32,380 bases of DNA from an uncultured Pelagibacteraceae bacterium (GTDB lineage: Bacteria; Pseudomonadota; Alphaproteobacteria; Pelagibacterales; Pelagibacteraceae). Shown here piece by piece: positions 1 through 8,360 of this stretch (position 1 is the first letter of the stretch; every line of letters begins with the position of its first letter). The DNA lies in the NCBI GenBank assembly GCA_902555945.1, contig CACDUS010000012.1, forward strand, positions 1 to 32,380, written 5' to 3'. The translations under genes were made by a program, and so were the position numbers. The notes below the pieces were generated by a model. The model did no database searches, was not told the origin of the DNA, and saw nothing but the letters and a program-made list of their open reading frames with translations.

Positions 1-1
1 T

Positions 2-340
2 TTAATATCACTACCAAGAATTAAAAAAAACTCTCAAATGGATTTTTTAAATTGGTCTACAGATGATCCTCTAGAAATAAACAACTATGGGATTCCAGAG
101 CCAACTTCTAACAAGATTCAACTTCCTGATATCTTATTAGTGCCTATTGTGGCTTATGATAAAGATTGTAATAGAGTAGGATATGGTGGAGGATTTTACG
201 ATAGATATATAAAAAAGATAAATAAAATTAAAAAAATAATAACCATCGGATTAGCTTATTCATTTCAAGAAGTAAAAAAAATATCAATTAATAAACATGA
301 TATGAAATTAGATTTTATCATTACTGAGAAAAGCACTTAA
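2..340 (+). CDS. 5-formyltetrahydrofolate cyclo-ligase, C-terminal part (5' end outside window)
   Basis: This is the C-terminal part of a 5-formyltetrahydrofolate cyclo-ligase (MTHFS family), which uses ATP to convert 5-formyl-THF to 5,10-methenyl-THF in the cytosol. The reading frame is open from base 2, and the residues before the first ATG (base 38) already match the family pattern (IKKNSQMDFLNW), so the ATG at 38 is internal and the gene starts left of the window. The family's most conserved motif is visible as VGYGGGFYDRYI around bases 176-212, which binds the nucleotide phosphates and folate. The stop TAA at 338-340 directly abuts the ATG of the following phosphoesterase gene, which suggests a shared transcript. 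Family assignment is secure; the full length cannot be judged. Confidence 0.9.
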   Translation, partial: LISLPRIKKNSQMDFLNWSTDDPLEINNYGIPEPTSNKIQLPDILLVPIVAYDKDCNRVGYGGGFYDRYIKKINKIKKIITIGLAYSFQEVKKISINKHDMKLDFIITEKST

Positions 341-1144
341 ATGAAAATATTATTTTTAGGTGACGTTGTAGGAATTTCTGGATGTTCAAAATTAACAAAC
401 AATCTTTTAGACCAAATTAGAATTAATAAAATTGATTTTGTGATAGTTAATGGAGAAAATGCAGATAAAACTGGTGTTGGTTTAACAAAAGAAATTTGTA
501 ATGATTTTTTTAATTGTGGTGTTGATGTAATTACAACAGGTAATCATGTTTGGGATCAAAAAGATATAATGAAGTATATTGATGAGGAAAATAGATTACT
601 TAGGCCGCACAATTTATTTGAACCCGCTCCAGGGAAAGGCTTTCAGATTTATACAACTCAAAAAGATATAAAAGTTGGAGTTTTAAATTTAATGGGAAAT
701 ATATTCATGAAAAAATGTGATGATGTTTTTGAAACATCAAAAAAATTTCTAGATAAATACAAATTAAAAAAAGATTATGATATTCTAATAGTTGATTTTC
801 ATGGAGAACTCACAAGCGAAAAAAATGCTTTAGGACATTTTTTTGATGGTAATGCAACACTTGTAGTTGGAACACATACTCATATTCCAACTAATGATGC
901 AAGAGTTTTAAATAAAGGTACAGGATATCAAACAGATGCAGGTATGTGTGGAGATTATGATTCTGTTATTGGAATGAATAAAGAAAATTCATTAAACAGA
1001 TTTATGAAAAAAGATTCTATTAAACATTTTCCAGCAATAGGTGAAGGTACTTTGAGTGGTGTTATGGTAGACTGTAACTTAGAAACTGGCTTAGCTGATA
1101 ACATAAAAAGTTATATCTTTGGAAGTCAGTTAAACAATACTTAG
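341..1144 (+). CDS. YmdB-family metallophosphoesterase (TIGR00282 type)
   Basis: This 267-residue protein belongs to the YmdB-like calcineurin-fold phosphoesterases; characterised members are cyclic-nucleotide phosphodiesterases, but the substrate in alphaproteobacteria is not settled. The dimetal site is visible in order: D8 (FLGDVVG), N37/E39/N40 (VNGEN), N68-H69 (TGNHVWD), H154 (DFHGE) and H179/H181 (GTHTH), followed by the conserved GYQTDAGMCGDYDSVIG stretch at residues 195-211. The length is normal for the family, and there is no signal peptide, so it is cytosolic. The ATG abuts the upstream stop codon without any gap, and yebC follows after 7 bases. This trio (folate cyclo-ligase, phosphoesterase, yebC) is a common alphaproteobacterial arrangement. 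Confidence 0.9.
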   Translation: MKILFLGDVVGISGCSKLTNNLLDQIRINKIDFVIVNGENADKTGVGLTKEICNDFFNCGVDVITTGNHVWDQKDIMKYIDEENRLLRPHNLFEPAPGKGFQIYTTQKDIKVGVLNLMGNIFMKKCDDVFETSKKFLDKYKLKKDYDILIVDFHGELTSEKNALGHFFDGNATLVVGTHTHIPTNDARVLNKGTGYQTDAGMCGDYDSVIGMNKENSLNRFMKKDSIKHFPAIGEGTLSGVMVDCNLETGLADNIKSYIFGSQLNNT

Positions 1145-1151
1145 TATATTT

Positions 1152-1874
1152 ATGGCAGGACATTCGCATTGGGCAGGGATAAAGCATAAAAAAGGTAAAG
1201 CTGATAAACAGAGGTCTAAAATTTTTTCAAAGTTATCTAAAGAGATTACTGTTGCTGCAAAGATGGGTGATAAAGATCCTGCAATGAATCCTAGACTCAG
1301 ATCTGCTATTCAAGCAGCTAGATCAGCAAATATGCCAAAAGAAAATATTGAGAGAGCGGTCGATAGGTCATCAATGAATAATGAATCAAATTTTGAAAAT
1401 TTAAGATATGAGGGTTTTGGACCTGAAAAAGTTGCAGTTATAATTGAAGCATTAACTGATAATAAAAATAGAACAGCATCTAAAATTAGAACTATTTTTC
1501 AAAAAGCAGGAGGTGGTTTGGGGACACAAGGGTCAGCTTCGCATAATTTTAACCAAACAGGCGTTATTAAGATTGAAAAAAAAGAGGTTTCAGATGATCG
1601 TATTTTTGAGCTAGCTATTGAGTCTGGAGCTAGTGAGTGCAAATCAAATGAAAATTATCATGAAATTCATTGTTCGGTAAATGAGATTTATAATGTTAAA
1701 AAAGAACTAGAAAAAGAAATAAGAAATTTTATTTCTACGGAGATTGAATGGATGCCAATTAACAGTGTTAAAATTTCAAAAGAAAAAAATGATGATCTGA
1801 TTAGTTTTTTACAAACTTTAGAGGATGATGATGATATACAAAATGTTTATTCAAATGCAGAATTCAGTATATAA
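1152..1874 (+). CDS. yebC: YebC/TACO1 family protein
   Basis: This 240-residue protein is a full-length YebC/PmpR/TACO1 family member. The N-terminal signature MAGHSHWAGIKHKKGKADK is nearly invariant in the family and fixes the start. The conserved middle stretch YEGFGPEKVAVIIEALTDN (about residues 85-103) and the GGGLGTQGSASHNF motif that follows are intact, and the acidic C-terminus (LEDDDDIQ) is typical. Family members were long annotated as transcriptional regulators; more recent work on YebC and mitochondrial TACO1 points to a role in translating difficult (for example polyproline) stretches. The sequence alone does not tell which applies here. In many proteobacteria yebC is followed by ruvC-ruvA-ruvB; here only a divergent RuvC-like gene follows, 3 bases downstream. 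Confidence 0.95.
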   Translation: MAGHSHWAGIKHKKGKADKQRSKIFSKLSKEITVAAKMGDKDPAMNPRLRSAIQAARSANMPKENIERAVDRSSMNNESNFENLRYEGFGPEKVAVIIEALTDNKNRTASKIRTIFQKAGGGLGTQGSASHNFNQTGVIKIEKKEVSDDRIFELAIESGASECKSNENYHEIHCSVNEIYNVKKELEKEIRNFISTEIEWMPINSVKISKEKNDDLISFLQTLEDDDDIQNVYSNAEFSI

Positions 1875-1877
1875 ATT

Positions 1878-2372
1878 ATGTTAGTAATTGGTATAGACCC
1901 CGGCATTTCTGGATCAATTTGTTTTTTTGAAAATGGTAAAATCCTTGAAGTTATAGAAATGCCAACCATGATTGATGGAAAAAAAAACAAAAAACAGGTC
2001 AATGGAGCTCAAATGTTTAATGAGATAATAAAAAAATTGAATAAAGACAAAAATCAAGATGTAAGAGTTGTCGTTGAACATGTGTCAGCAATGCCTGGGC
2101 AAGGTGTAACTAGTATGTTTAATTTTGGTCAATCATTTGGAATTATTAAAGGAATTTGTGCAGCTATGCAGTTACCAATTTATTTTGTTAGACCTGCAAA
2201 ATGGAAAAAATATTTTAATCTTATAAATTCTGAAAAAGATGCAAGCAGGACAAGAGCTATTGAAATATTTCCTTATTTTTCATCACATTTATCAAAAAAA
2301 AAGGATTCTAATAAAGCGGATGCTATCTTAATTGCTAGTTTTTATTATGAAACTTATAAAAAAGAGGATTAA
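1878..2372 (+). CDS. RuvC-fold nuclease, phage-like type (probable Holliday junction resolvase)
   Basis: This 164-residue protein has the RNase H-like fold of RuvC resolvases. Candidate catalytic acids are D7 (IGIDPGISG), E67 (VVEHV), D143 and D148 (KKDSNKADA), which parallel D7, E66, D138 and D141 of E. coli RuvC. The last two acids are five residues apart rather than three. The central stretch (MPGQGVTSMFNFGQSFG, then VRPAKWKKYF) resembles the RuvC-like proteins found in phages and many alphaproteobacteria more than canonical RuvC, so I infer junction cleavage or related endonuclease activity but do not assign the ruvC symbol. It sits in the usual ruvC position after yebC, but ruvA, ruvB and ybgC do not follow; tolQ starts 54 bases later. 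Confidence 0.75.
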   Translation: MLVIGIDPGISGSICFFENGKILEVIEMPTMIDGKKNKKQVNGAQMFNEIIKKLNKDKNQDVRVVVEHVSAMPGQGVTSMFNFGQSFGIIKGICAAMQLPIYFVRPAKWKKYFNLINSEKDASRTRAIEIFPYFSSHLSKKKDSNKADAILIASFYYETYKKED

Positions 2373-2426
2373 TTACTAATTATTTTAAAGACAAAATCAT
2401 GACACATTTACGTGTGAGAAGGTGCT

Positions 2427-3101
2427 ATGGAAGCTGATATCTCTACTCAAGCTGTTGGTCTTGCCTCTAGTGCAGACTTTTCACTAATGAATCTTTTTAT
2501 TCGTGCTGATATAATAGTAAAATCAGTAATTATATTACTTATTGCATGTTCTATTTATTCATGGGCTGTAATAATAGAAAAAATTAGATTATTTAAACAA
2601 ATAAATAAATCTACAGAAGAATTTGAAACAAAATTTTGGAATTCAAAATCAGCTGAGTCATTTTACAATAATCTACCGGCCAACATACAGGATCCAATGG
2701 CATTAGTTTTTAAAGATGCTATGCAGAGTTTATTAAAAAAAAGATCAAGAACAGATATTAATAGTCGAATGACAACTATGTTAGAGACAGGTATTGAAAA
2801 ACAAATCTCAAAAATAAGTAAAGGATTTACTTTTTTAGCAACCGTGGGTTCAACTGCACCCTTTATTGGTTTATTCGGAACAGTTTGGGGAATAATGAAT
2901 TCGTTTCAATCAATAGCTATTTCAAGAAATACAAGTCTTGCAATTGTTGCACCCGGTATTGCCGAAGCACTTTTTGCAACTGCTTTGGGTTTACTTGCGG
3001 CTATTCCTGCAGTAGTTGCATATAATAAATTCAATAATGATACTATAAAGTATAATCAAAAGTTAGAAAATTTCTCAAAAAGATTTTTAACAATAATTTA
3101 A
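2427..3101 (+). CDS. tolQ: Tol-Pal system proton channel subunit TolQ
   Basis: TolQ is the polytopic inner-membrane subunit of the TolQR motor, which uses the proton motive force to energise TolA and pull the outer membrane inward at division. The 224-residue protein shows three membrane segments: about residues 28-51 (VKSVIILLIACSIYSWAVII), about 136-160 around TVGSTAPFIGLFGTVWGIM, and about 174-200 (IVAPGIAEALFATALGLLAA). The TAPFIGLFGTVWGI and PGIAEAL motifs are diagnostic of the TolQ/ExbB/MotA family. Tol rather than Exb identity follows from the adjacent tolR-tolA-tolB-pal genes. A purine-rich GAGAAGG precedes the ATG. tolR starts 2 bases after the stop. The usual upstream ybgC is missing. 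Confidence 0.95.
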   Translation: MEADISTQAVGLASSADFSLMNLFIRADIIVKSVIILLIACSIYSWAVIIEKIRLFKQINKSTEEFETKFWNSKSAESFYNNLPANIQDPMALVFKDAMQSLLKKRSRTDINSRMTTMLETGIEKQISKISKGFTFLATVGSTAPFIGLFGTVWGIMNSFQSIAISRNTSLAIVAPGIAEALFATALGLLAAIPAVVAYNKFNNDTIKYNQKLENFSKRFLTII

Positions 3102-3103
3102 AA

Positions 3104-3520
3104 ATGGCTTTTAAATTTAATCGTCCATCGAAAGAGCCTATGAGTGAAATCAATGTTACGCCATTTGTTGATGTTATGTTGGTGCTTTTAATAATATTCA
3201 TGGTAACAGCTCCATTATTAACAGTTGGTGTTCAAGTAGACCTACCAGAAAGCTCTGCGGATTCTCTTCCTGAGGAAACAGAACCACTTACTTTGACGAT
3301 AAATTCTAAAGGTGAAATCTTTATTCAAGAGTCAAAAGTAGAGTATGAAAAAATAATTGCAAAAGTCTTAGCAGTTTCAAAAAATAGAACTGATACAAGA
3401 ATTTATGTAAGAGGTGATAAAACAATTAATTATGGAAGAGTATTGGAAATAATGGGTTTATTGTCAGGGTCTGGTTTTACAAAAGTAGCACTTATATCTG
3501 AACCTTACAAAGAAAGGTAA
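3104..3520 (+). CDS. tolR: Tol-Pal system motor subunit TolR
   Basis: TolR is the single-span partner of TolQ in the proton-driven Tol motor. The 138-residue protein has a short cytosolic head, one membrane helix at about residues 21-40 (FVDVMLVLLIIFMVTAPLL), and a periplasmic ExbD/TolR domain. The motif INVTPFVDVMLVLLIIFM carries the conserved membrane aspartate, D23, which is the proposed proton-binding residue. The periplasmic part ends with the family's GRVLEIMGLLSGSGFTKVAL stretch. It lies 2 bases after tolQ and 5 bases before tolA, consistent with one transcript. Confidence 0.95.
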   Translation: MAFKFNRPSKEPMSEINVTPFVDVMLVLLIIFMVTAPLLTVGVQVDLPESSADSLPEETEPLTLTINSKGEIFIQESKVEYEKIIAKVLAVSKNRTDTRIYVRGDKTINYGRVLEIMGLLSGSGFTKVALISEPYKER

Positions 3521-3525
3521 ATAGG

Positions 3526-4335
3526 GTGAATAGAAGTATAATAATCTCTTCTGTTTTACACTTAATATTAGTAATGATTACAGCAATGAGTCTACCTTTT
3601 TTAGCAAAAAAACCAATCGATCTTCCCCCAATTGTTTCTGTTGAGCTGATACAAATCACAGATAAAACAAATATTCCATTTGCTCCAAAGGCAAAAAAAA
3701 CTATCGAAAAAATTAAAGAGAAAGAAAAAAAATTAGTTTCAGAGCAAGCTCCACCGAAAAAAGTTAAAAAAATCAAACCTGACTCAGTTCCAATGCCAGA
3801 GGATAATGTTAAAAAAGTTGAAAAAATTAAAGAAGATAAACAAAATCCTGAAAAAATTGATAATGAAGTAAAACAAGTGTCTGAGTTTGAAAAAGATGAA
3901 TTATTTGACCCAAATAACATAGCAGCTTTAATTGACAAATCTAAAGTTGAAAGTGCAGAAACAAACAATAAAACTAATAAAGTTACACAAGATCAACAAA
4001 AGAGTGTAGATATTTCAGGTCTATCACTGAGTGAAGAAGATGCTTTAAAGGCACAAATTTTTGGTTGTTGGAGTATCCCATTGGGGTTACCGTATAATGA
4101 AAATTTGTTGGTAAGAATTAAACTTCAATTAAATCCAGATGGCACTGTATCACAATCTGAAATTTTAGATCATGCAAGAATGAATAAACCTGGTCAAGGT
4201 TTTTATAAAGTTTTAGCTGAAAGTGCTTTAAGGGCTATTAAATTATGTCAACCTTTAAGAGTACCTACAACTGGCTATGAAAGATGGAAAGAATTACAAT
4301 TAAATTTTGATGCAAGAGAGATGTTAGAAGGGTAA
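3526..4335 (+). CDS. tolA: TolA-like protein, energy transducer of the Tol-Pal system
   Basis: TolA connects the TolQR motor in the inner membrane to TolB and Pal at the outer membrane. The GTG at 3526 is the start that best fits the tolR spacing, and the product is 269 residues. It has one N-terminal membrane helix (about residues 3-25), then the PPIVSVELIQI strand common to TolA/TonB proteins. A Lys/Glu-rich stalk (about residues 50-125) with KK/EKIKE repeats follows, then a globular C-terminal domain beginning at GCWSIPLGLP (about residue 181). The conserved CxxW-type Trp and the LNPDGTVSQSEILD segment are visible. The stalk is much shorter than in E. coli TolA (421 residues), as often seen in alphaproteobacteria. 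Assignment rests on this architecture plus position between tolR and tolB. Confidence 0.88.
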   Translation: MNRSIIISSVLHLILVMITAMSLPFLAKKPIDLPPIVSVELIQITDKTNIPFAPKAKKTIEKIKEKEKKLVSEQAPPKKVKKIKPDSVPMPEDNVKKVEKIKEDKQNPEKIDNEVKQVSEFEKDELFDPNNIAALIDKSKVESAETNNKTNKVTQDQQKSVDISGLSLSEEDALKAQIFGCWSIPLGLPYNENLLVRIKLQLNPDGTVSQSEILDHARMNKPGQGFYKVLAESALRAIKLCQPLRVPTTGYERWKELQLNFDAREMLEG

Positions 4336-4344
4336 TATATTTTT

Positions 4345-5679
4345 ATGTTTAGAATTTTTTTATTTTTATTGGCTCTACAAGTTAATGCATTAGCTTTAAT
4401 TGAGGTAGATATTACTAGAGGAAATTTAAACCCTCTTCCTATTGCTGTATCACCATTATCTATAGATGATACTTCAAGAAAAAATTTTGAAAAGATACTT
4501 AAAAAAAAGAATATAGGATTAGAGATTTCAAGTGTTGTAGAAAAAAATTTAAAAACATCAGGATTGTTTAATCCCTTAAACAAAGAGGCTTTTTTACAAG
4601 CACCAGATATTGCAAATTTAAAACCAAGATTTGAAGATTGGAGTTTAATAAAAGCACAAGCCTTAATTACAGGAAAGGTGAGTTATGTTGATGAAAAACT
4701 GAGGGTAGAATTTAGGTTATGGGATGTTCTTGCAGGTAAGGAAATGATGGCACTTGCATTTACTACAGTTCCAAATAATTGGAGAAGAGTTGGTCATATA
4801 ATAACAGACAAAGTATATGAAAGATTGACTGGTGAGAAAGGTTATTTTGATACAAGAATAATATATGTTGCTGAAGAAGGACCTAAAACAAGAAGAATTA
4901 AAAAATTAGCAATTATGGATCAAGATGGAGCTAATAATAAATTTTTAACTTTAGGAAATGAATTAGTGTTGACACCTAGATTTAATCCAACAAGTCAGAT
5001 GGTAACTTATTTATCTTATTTTAGAAACTTACCAAGAGTTTATCTTTTAGATATTGAAACAGGATTGCAAGAGGTTGTTGGAGATTTTCCAGGAATGACT
5101 TTTGCGCCAAGATTTTCACCAGATGGAAAAAAAATTATCATGAGTTTTGCTAGAGATGGAAATTCAGATATTTACACTATGGATTTAGAAAATAGGATTG
5201 TCGAAAAAATTACTGATCATCCATCAATTGATACATCGCCATCATATTCACCAGATGGAAATTATATTTGTTTTAATTCTGACAGGAGCGGTTATCAACA
5301 AATTTACATAATGAAAAAGGATGGAACTAATGTGAAAAGAATTTCATTTGGCAAAGGTTTGTATGGAACTCCAGTTTGGTCGCCGAGAGGTGATTTGATT
5401 GCATTTACAAAATTACATAAAGGAAAATTTTATATTGGTGTTATGAGAACAGATGGTAGTGGAGAAAGACTATTAACTGAAAATTTTTACCAGGAAGCAC
5501 CTTCTTGGTCTCCGAATGGTAGAGTTCTTATATTTTACAGAGAAACAAAAACTGATGATAAAGGAGAGGGTTTTTCTGCAAAATTGTGGTCAATTGATTT
5601 AACAGGATATAACGAGAGGTTGGTGGACACCCCAACTGATGCTTCAGACCCATCATGGTCATCTTTATTAAGCAATTAA
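4345..5679 (+). CDS. tolB: Tol-Pal system periplasmic protein TolB
   Basis: TolB is the soluble periplasmic beta-propeller that binds Pal and TolA. The 444-residue protein begins with a Sec signal peptide (hydrophobic residues 2-17, cleavage probably near ALA-LIEVD). An N-terminal TolB domain (about residues 20-160) follows. The propeller carries recurrent blades with the PxFSPDG signature: [42 protein letters not shown] and a final PSWSSLL. Length is normal (E. coli 430). It lies 9 bases after tolA, and the signal peptide agrees with the ATG chosen. The next gene, pal, encodes its direct binding partner. Confidence 0.95.
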   Translation: MFRIFLFLLALQVNALALIEVDITRGNLNPLPIAVSPLSIDDTSRKNFEKILKKKNIGLEISSVVEKNLKTSGLFNPLNKEAFLQAPDIANLKPRFEDWSLIKAQALITGKVSYVDEKLRVEFRLWDVLAGKEMMALAFTTVPNNWRRVGHIITDKVYERLTGEKGYFDTRIIYVAEEGPKTRRIKKLAIMDQDGANNKFLTLGNELVLTPRFNPTSQMVTYLSYFRNLPRVYLLDIETGLQEVVGDFPGMTFAPRFSPDGKKIIMSFARDGNSDIYTMDLENRIVEKITDHPSIDTSPSYSPDGNYICFNSDRSGYQQIYIMKKDGTNVKRISFGKGLYGTPVWSPRGDLIAFTKLHKGKFYIGVMRTDGSGERLLTENFYQEAPSWSPNGRVLIFYRETKTDDKGEGFSAKLWSIDLTGYNERLVDTPTDASDPSWSSLLSN

Positions 5680-5754
5680 CTCAAAATATCTTGATTTTTT
5701 ATCTTGAAACATCTAATTAGTTATGAAAAAGTTAAGTATAAGAAATATTGATCA

Positions 5755-5759
5755 AGGAG
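5755..5759 (+). promoter_or_regulatory. Shine-Dalgarno sequence deciding the pal start
   Basis: AGGAG lies five bases upstream of the ATG at 5765. It is one of the few clear Shine-Dalgarno sequences in the window and supports the inner ATG over the ATG at 5723, which would add 14 charged residues in front of the lipoprotein signal peptide. Confidence 0.7.
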
Positions 5760-5764
5760 AAATA

Positions 5765-6244
5765 ATGAAATTATACAAAATTCTAAAAAACACTTTTTTA
5801 GTAATCGTTGCTTGTTTGGCATTATCTGCATGTGCGACTTCAAAAAAATCAACTGGCCAAATGCAAGGTGACGTTTATACTGGAACAGATACTGTGGAAT
5901 ATTTAGCTTCAGGTGTTCCTGACAGAGTATTCTTTGCAACAAATGAGTCTGTATTAACAACTGCTTCGAGAGAAACTTTAAGAAAACAGGCAGCTTGGTT
6001 AAGAAAAAATTCTAATATCACAATTGTTCTTGAGGGACATGCCGATGAAAGAGGAACAAGAGAATATAACTTGGCACTTGGCGAAAGAAGAGCAAACGCT
6101 GCAAAAGATTATTTAATGACATATGGAATTTCTTCTGACAGGATTTCTGTTTTAAGTTATGGAAAAGAAAGACCTGTAGATTCAGGATCAAATCCATTAG
6201 CTTGGTCTAAAAATAGAAGATCAGTAACAGTAAAAGCAAATTAA
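5765..6244 (+). CDS. pal: Peptidoglycan-associated lipoprotein Pal
   Basis: Pal is an outer-membrane lipoprotein that grips peptidoglycan and is pulled by the Tol motor to the division site. From the ATG at 5765 it has 159 residues. A lipoprotein signal peptide (MKLYKILKNTFLVIVACLAL) ends in the lipobox LSAC, with C23 as the lipidated residue. The OmpA-like domain covers about residues 50-158 and contains the peptidoglycan-binding motif GHADERGTREYNLALGERRA at 91-110. An in-frame ATG at 5723 was rejected because it places 14 polar residues ahead of the signal peptide and has no Shine-Dalgarno sequence. There are 85 bases between tolB and this start, enough for an extra promoter, though I see no convincing one. 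A strong terminator follows. Confidence 0.95.
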   Translation: MKLYKILKNTFLVIVACLALSACATSKKSTGQMQGDVYTGTDTVEYLASGVPDRVFFATNESVLTTASRETLRKQAAWLRKNSNITIVLEGHADERGTREYNLALGERRANAAKDYLMTYGISSDRISVLSYGKERPVDSGSNPLAWSKNRRSVTVKAN

Positions 6245-6256
6245 TATTTAAATTTT

Positions 6257-6298
6257 AAAGACCCTTAAACTTTTTAAAAGGTTTAAGGGTCTTTTTTT
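6257..6298 (+). terminator. Strong Rho-independent terminator after pal
   Basis: A perfect 14-bp inverted repeat, AAAGACCCTTAAAC (6257-6270) and GTTTAAGGGTCTTT (6281-6294), encloses a 10-base loop. The right arm runs into seven T (6292-6298). This is a textbook intrinsic terminator 12 bases after the pal stop codon. It separates tolQRAB-pal from cpoB and is the only comparably strong hairpin I noticed in the window. Confidence 0.92.
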
Positions 6299-6325
6299 CG
6301 CCATTATTTTAATCATATTTGAATT

Positions 6326-7321
6326 ATGAAATTTATTTCTAAAAATTTAAATATTAAAATTTTTTTAATTATTAATTTTTTCTTTTTTAACTATTCTTTG
6401 GCAGATAATCATAATATTTATGAAACTTTAGAACAAATTCAAAAAGATATTCAAACTCTAGAAAAAGCTGTTTATTCGGGTTCCGCTGGTAATAGTAATA
6501 ATGAATTAAATGTTTCAGATTTATCATCTATAAGTAATTCTGAAGATGCTTTAACTAGACATCTATTAAAATTAACTGAAATTGAAAACCAATTTCAACA
6601 ACTTACAAATAAATTTGAAGAAATAAATTTTAAATTAGATAAATTATCTAATAGAATGTCTAAAGTTCAATCAGACAATCAAATTAGATTTCAAGATATA
6701 GAAACAGCATTATCTTCTGATGAAAATTTAAAATTATTAACAAAAAAAAATACAAAAAATAGTAATGAAATTTTACCAGGGAGTTCGAAACCACAAGAAT
6801 TAGGTTCAATTTCTTATAAAGATACTAATACAAATGAATCTAAGCAACAAACTCAATCAATAGATACTACAGCTACAATCGTTACAGAAACCTTTCAATC
6901 AGAAGAAAAAATTTTACCTAATGATACTCCAGAAAAACAATATAATTTTGCTACTAGTCTTTTAAAGGTTGGAGATTATTCAACAGCAGAAAGAGCATTC
7001 AGAGAATTTGTTAATACAAACCCTGAACATGATTTAGCTGGAAATGCACAATATTGGTATGCTGAAACATTTAGAATAAGACAGCTTTACACTGATGCAG
7101 CTTCTGCCTATCTTGAAGGTTATCAAAAATATCCAAAAGGTGAAAAAGCTCCTATAAATTTATTAAAGCTCGGTGTATCAATGGTACAAATTGGAGAAAA
7201 GGATCAGGGTTGTAAAATGATAAATGGGGTTCAAAAACAATATCCAGAAGCAAATCAATCTGTGATACAAAAAGCAAAATATGAGTCTCAAAAATTCGAG
7301 TGCAAAAATCAAAATTCCTAA
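6326..7321 (+). CDS. cpoB: Tol-Pal associated TPR protein CpoB (YbgF)
   Basis: CpoB is a periplasmic protein that coordinates outer-membrane constriction with peptidoglycan synthesis. The 331-residue product has an N-terminal signal peptide (residues 1-26, core FLIINFFFFNYSLA, cleavage probably after SLA). A coiled-coil-prone region follows at about 75-130 (LLKLTEIENQFQQLTNKFEE), then a low-complexity Ser/Thr/Gln linker. The C-terminal TPR domain starts at about residue 205 (YNFATSLLKVGDYSTAERAF, then the family's NAQYWYAETF). It follows the pal terminator, so it needs its own promoter or read-through; none is obvious in the 27 bases between T-run and start. Its 3' end overlaps the tilS start by 41 bases. 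An in-frame A9 run lies at 6742-6750. Confidence 0.9.
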   Translation: MKFISKNLNIKIFLIINFFFFNYSLADNHNIYETLEQIQKDIQTLEKAVYSGSAGNSNNELNVSDLSSISNSEDALTRHLLKLTEIENQFQQLTNKFEEINFKLDKLSNRMSKVQSDNQIRFQDIETALSSDENLKLLTKKNTKNSNEILPGSSKPQELGSISYKDTNTNESKQQTQSIDTTATIVTETFQSEEKILPNDTPEKQYNFATSLLKVGDYSTAERAFREFVNTNPEHDLAGNAQYWYAETFRIRQLYTDAASAYLEGYQKYPKGEKAPINLLKLGVSMVQIGEKDQGCKMINGVQKQYPEANQSVIQKAKYESQKFECKNQNS

Positions 7322-8297
7322 ATTTTTAAAAAATAAAAGAATAAACAAAATTTACAAAAAATTTGAAAATTCATTGAATTTAAATAAAAGTTTTGCTGTT
7401 GCTGTTTCTGGTGGACCAGATAGCTTAGCATTAGCTTTTTTAGCCAAAATTTATTCAATTAAGAAAAAAATCCCATCCAAATTTTTTATTGTCGATCATA
7501 GGCTTAGACCCGAGTCAAAAGATGAGGCTAAACTTGTTAAAGATATTTTAAAACGTTATTCAATAAATGCCGAAGTTTTATCTTGGAAAGGAATTAAACC
7601 ATCTAAAAATATACAATCAATAGCAAGAAAAAAAAGATATGAGTTGTTATATATTAGATGCAACAAGTCTAAAATTTACAATATTTTATTTGGTCATCAT
7701 TTAGATGACTTAATTGAAAATTTTTTTATAAGATTGGTCAGAGGCAGTGGATTAAAAGGTTTAATTTCTCTTGATGTCAAAAGCAAATTTAAAGATTTGA
7801 ATGTAGTAAGACCTTTATTGAGTCAGAAAAAAGAAGACCTAATTTTTTTGTCAAAATATGTATTTAATTTTTTTGTTGATGATCCCTCAAATATTGATGA
7901 AAAATATAAAAGGACAAGAATTAGAAAAATGATTGATGAATTGAAAAAAAATGGATTGGATAAAGAAAAATTGTTACAAACAATTAAAAATTTGAAATAT
8001 TCAAATGACGTAGTGGATTTTTATGTAAATAAGAATTTAGATAAAAATATGATTTATTTAGAAAAAAAAAATGAATTAATTCTAAACAAAAATTTTTTTA
8101 TTCAATCTTATGAGGTTGTATTTAGGTCATTATCAGATTGCCTAAGAATGGTTGGAAAAAAGTATTATCCAGTAAGAGGCAAAAAGCTGGATAAGATCAT
8201 TTCAGATATTAAAGATGATAGGTTATTTAGAGTAACTTTGGGTGGATGTATTGTGGAAAAGGTTAATCAAACAATAATTATCTCAAAAGAACATTAA
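7281..8297 (+). CDS. tilS: tRNA(Ile)-lysidine synthetase
   Basis: TilS attaches lysine to C34 of the CAU-anticodon tRNA-Ile, changing its identity from Met to Ile. The 338-residue protein contains the PP-loop ATP-binding motif SGGPDS at residues 43-48. This is followed by the family's VDHRLRPES and FGHHLDDLIENFFIRLVRGS stretches, all typical of the N-terminal catalytic domain. The C-terminal region (DDPSN, then KRTRIRKMI) is shorter than in E. coli TilS (432 residues). No ATG other than 7281 gives a complete N-terminus, so the 41-base overlap with cpoB is accepted; the true start could also be a non-ATG codon slightly downstream. The ftsH neighbour downstream is a conserved pairing in many bacteria. 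Confidence 0.92.
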   Translation: MSLKNSSAKIKIPKFLKNKRINKIYKKFENSLNLNKSFAVAVSGGPDSLALAFLAKIYSIKKKIPSKFFIVDHRLRPESKDEAKLVKDILKRYSINAEVLSWKGIKPSKNIQSIARKKRYELLYIRCNKSKIYNILFGHHLDDLIENFFIRLVRGSGLKGLISLDVKSKFKDLNVVRPLLSQKKEDLIFLSKYVFNFFVDDPSNIDEKYKRTRIRKMIDELKKNGLDKEKLLQTIKNLKYSNDVVDFYVNKNLDKNMIYLEKKNELILNKNFFIQSYEVVFRSLSDCLRMVGKKYYPVRGKKLDKIISDIKDDRLFRVTLGGCIVEKVNQTIIISKEH

Positions 8298-8360
8298 ATT
8301 GTCACATCATAAGGTTAATTTGGCACTTGTTTATTAGATAATAATTCTTATTTTATAACT

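Noticed and set aside
2402..2412. Small inverted repeat before tolQ (CACA/TGTG)
   Set aside because: A four-base stem with a six-base loop is within chance expectation and has no T run.
3492..3968. Minus-strand open frame opposite tolA
   Set aside because: It is antisense to the Lys/Glu-rich tolA stalk, has a Ser/Phe-rich composition expected from the complement, and no family motif. Similar antisense frames opposite ftsH, dxs and ppdK were rejected for the same reason.
5723..5764. Earlier ATG for pal giving 14 extra residues
   Set aside because: It places charged residues before a complete lipoprotein signal peptide and lacks a Shine-Dalgarno sequence, while ATG 5765 has AGGAG five bases upstream.
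8320..8360. Promoter upstream of ftsH (TTGGCA at 8320)
   Set aside because: No -10 box lies 16-18 bases away, and no sigma-32-like CCCCAT element is visible, so it was not listed.
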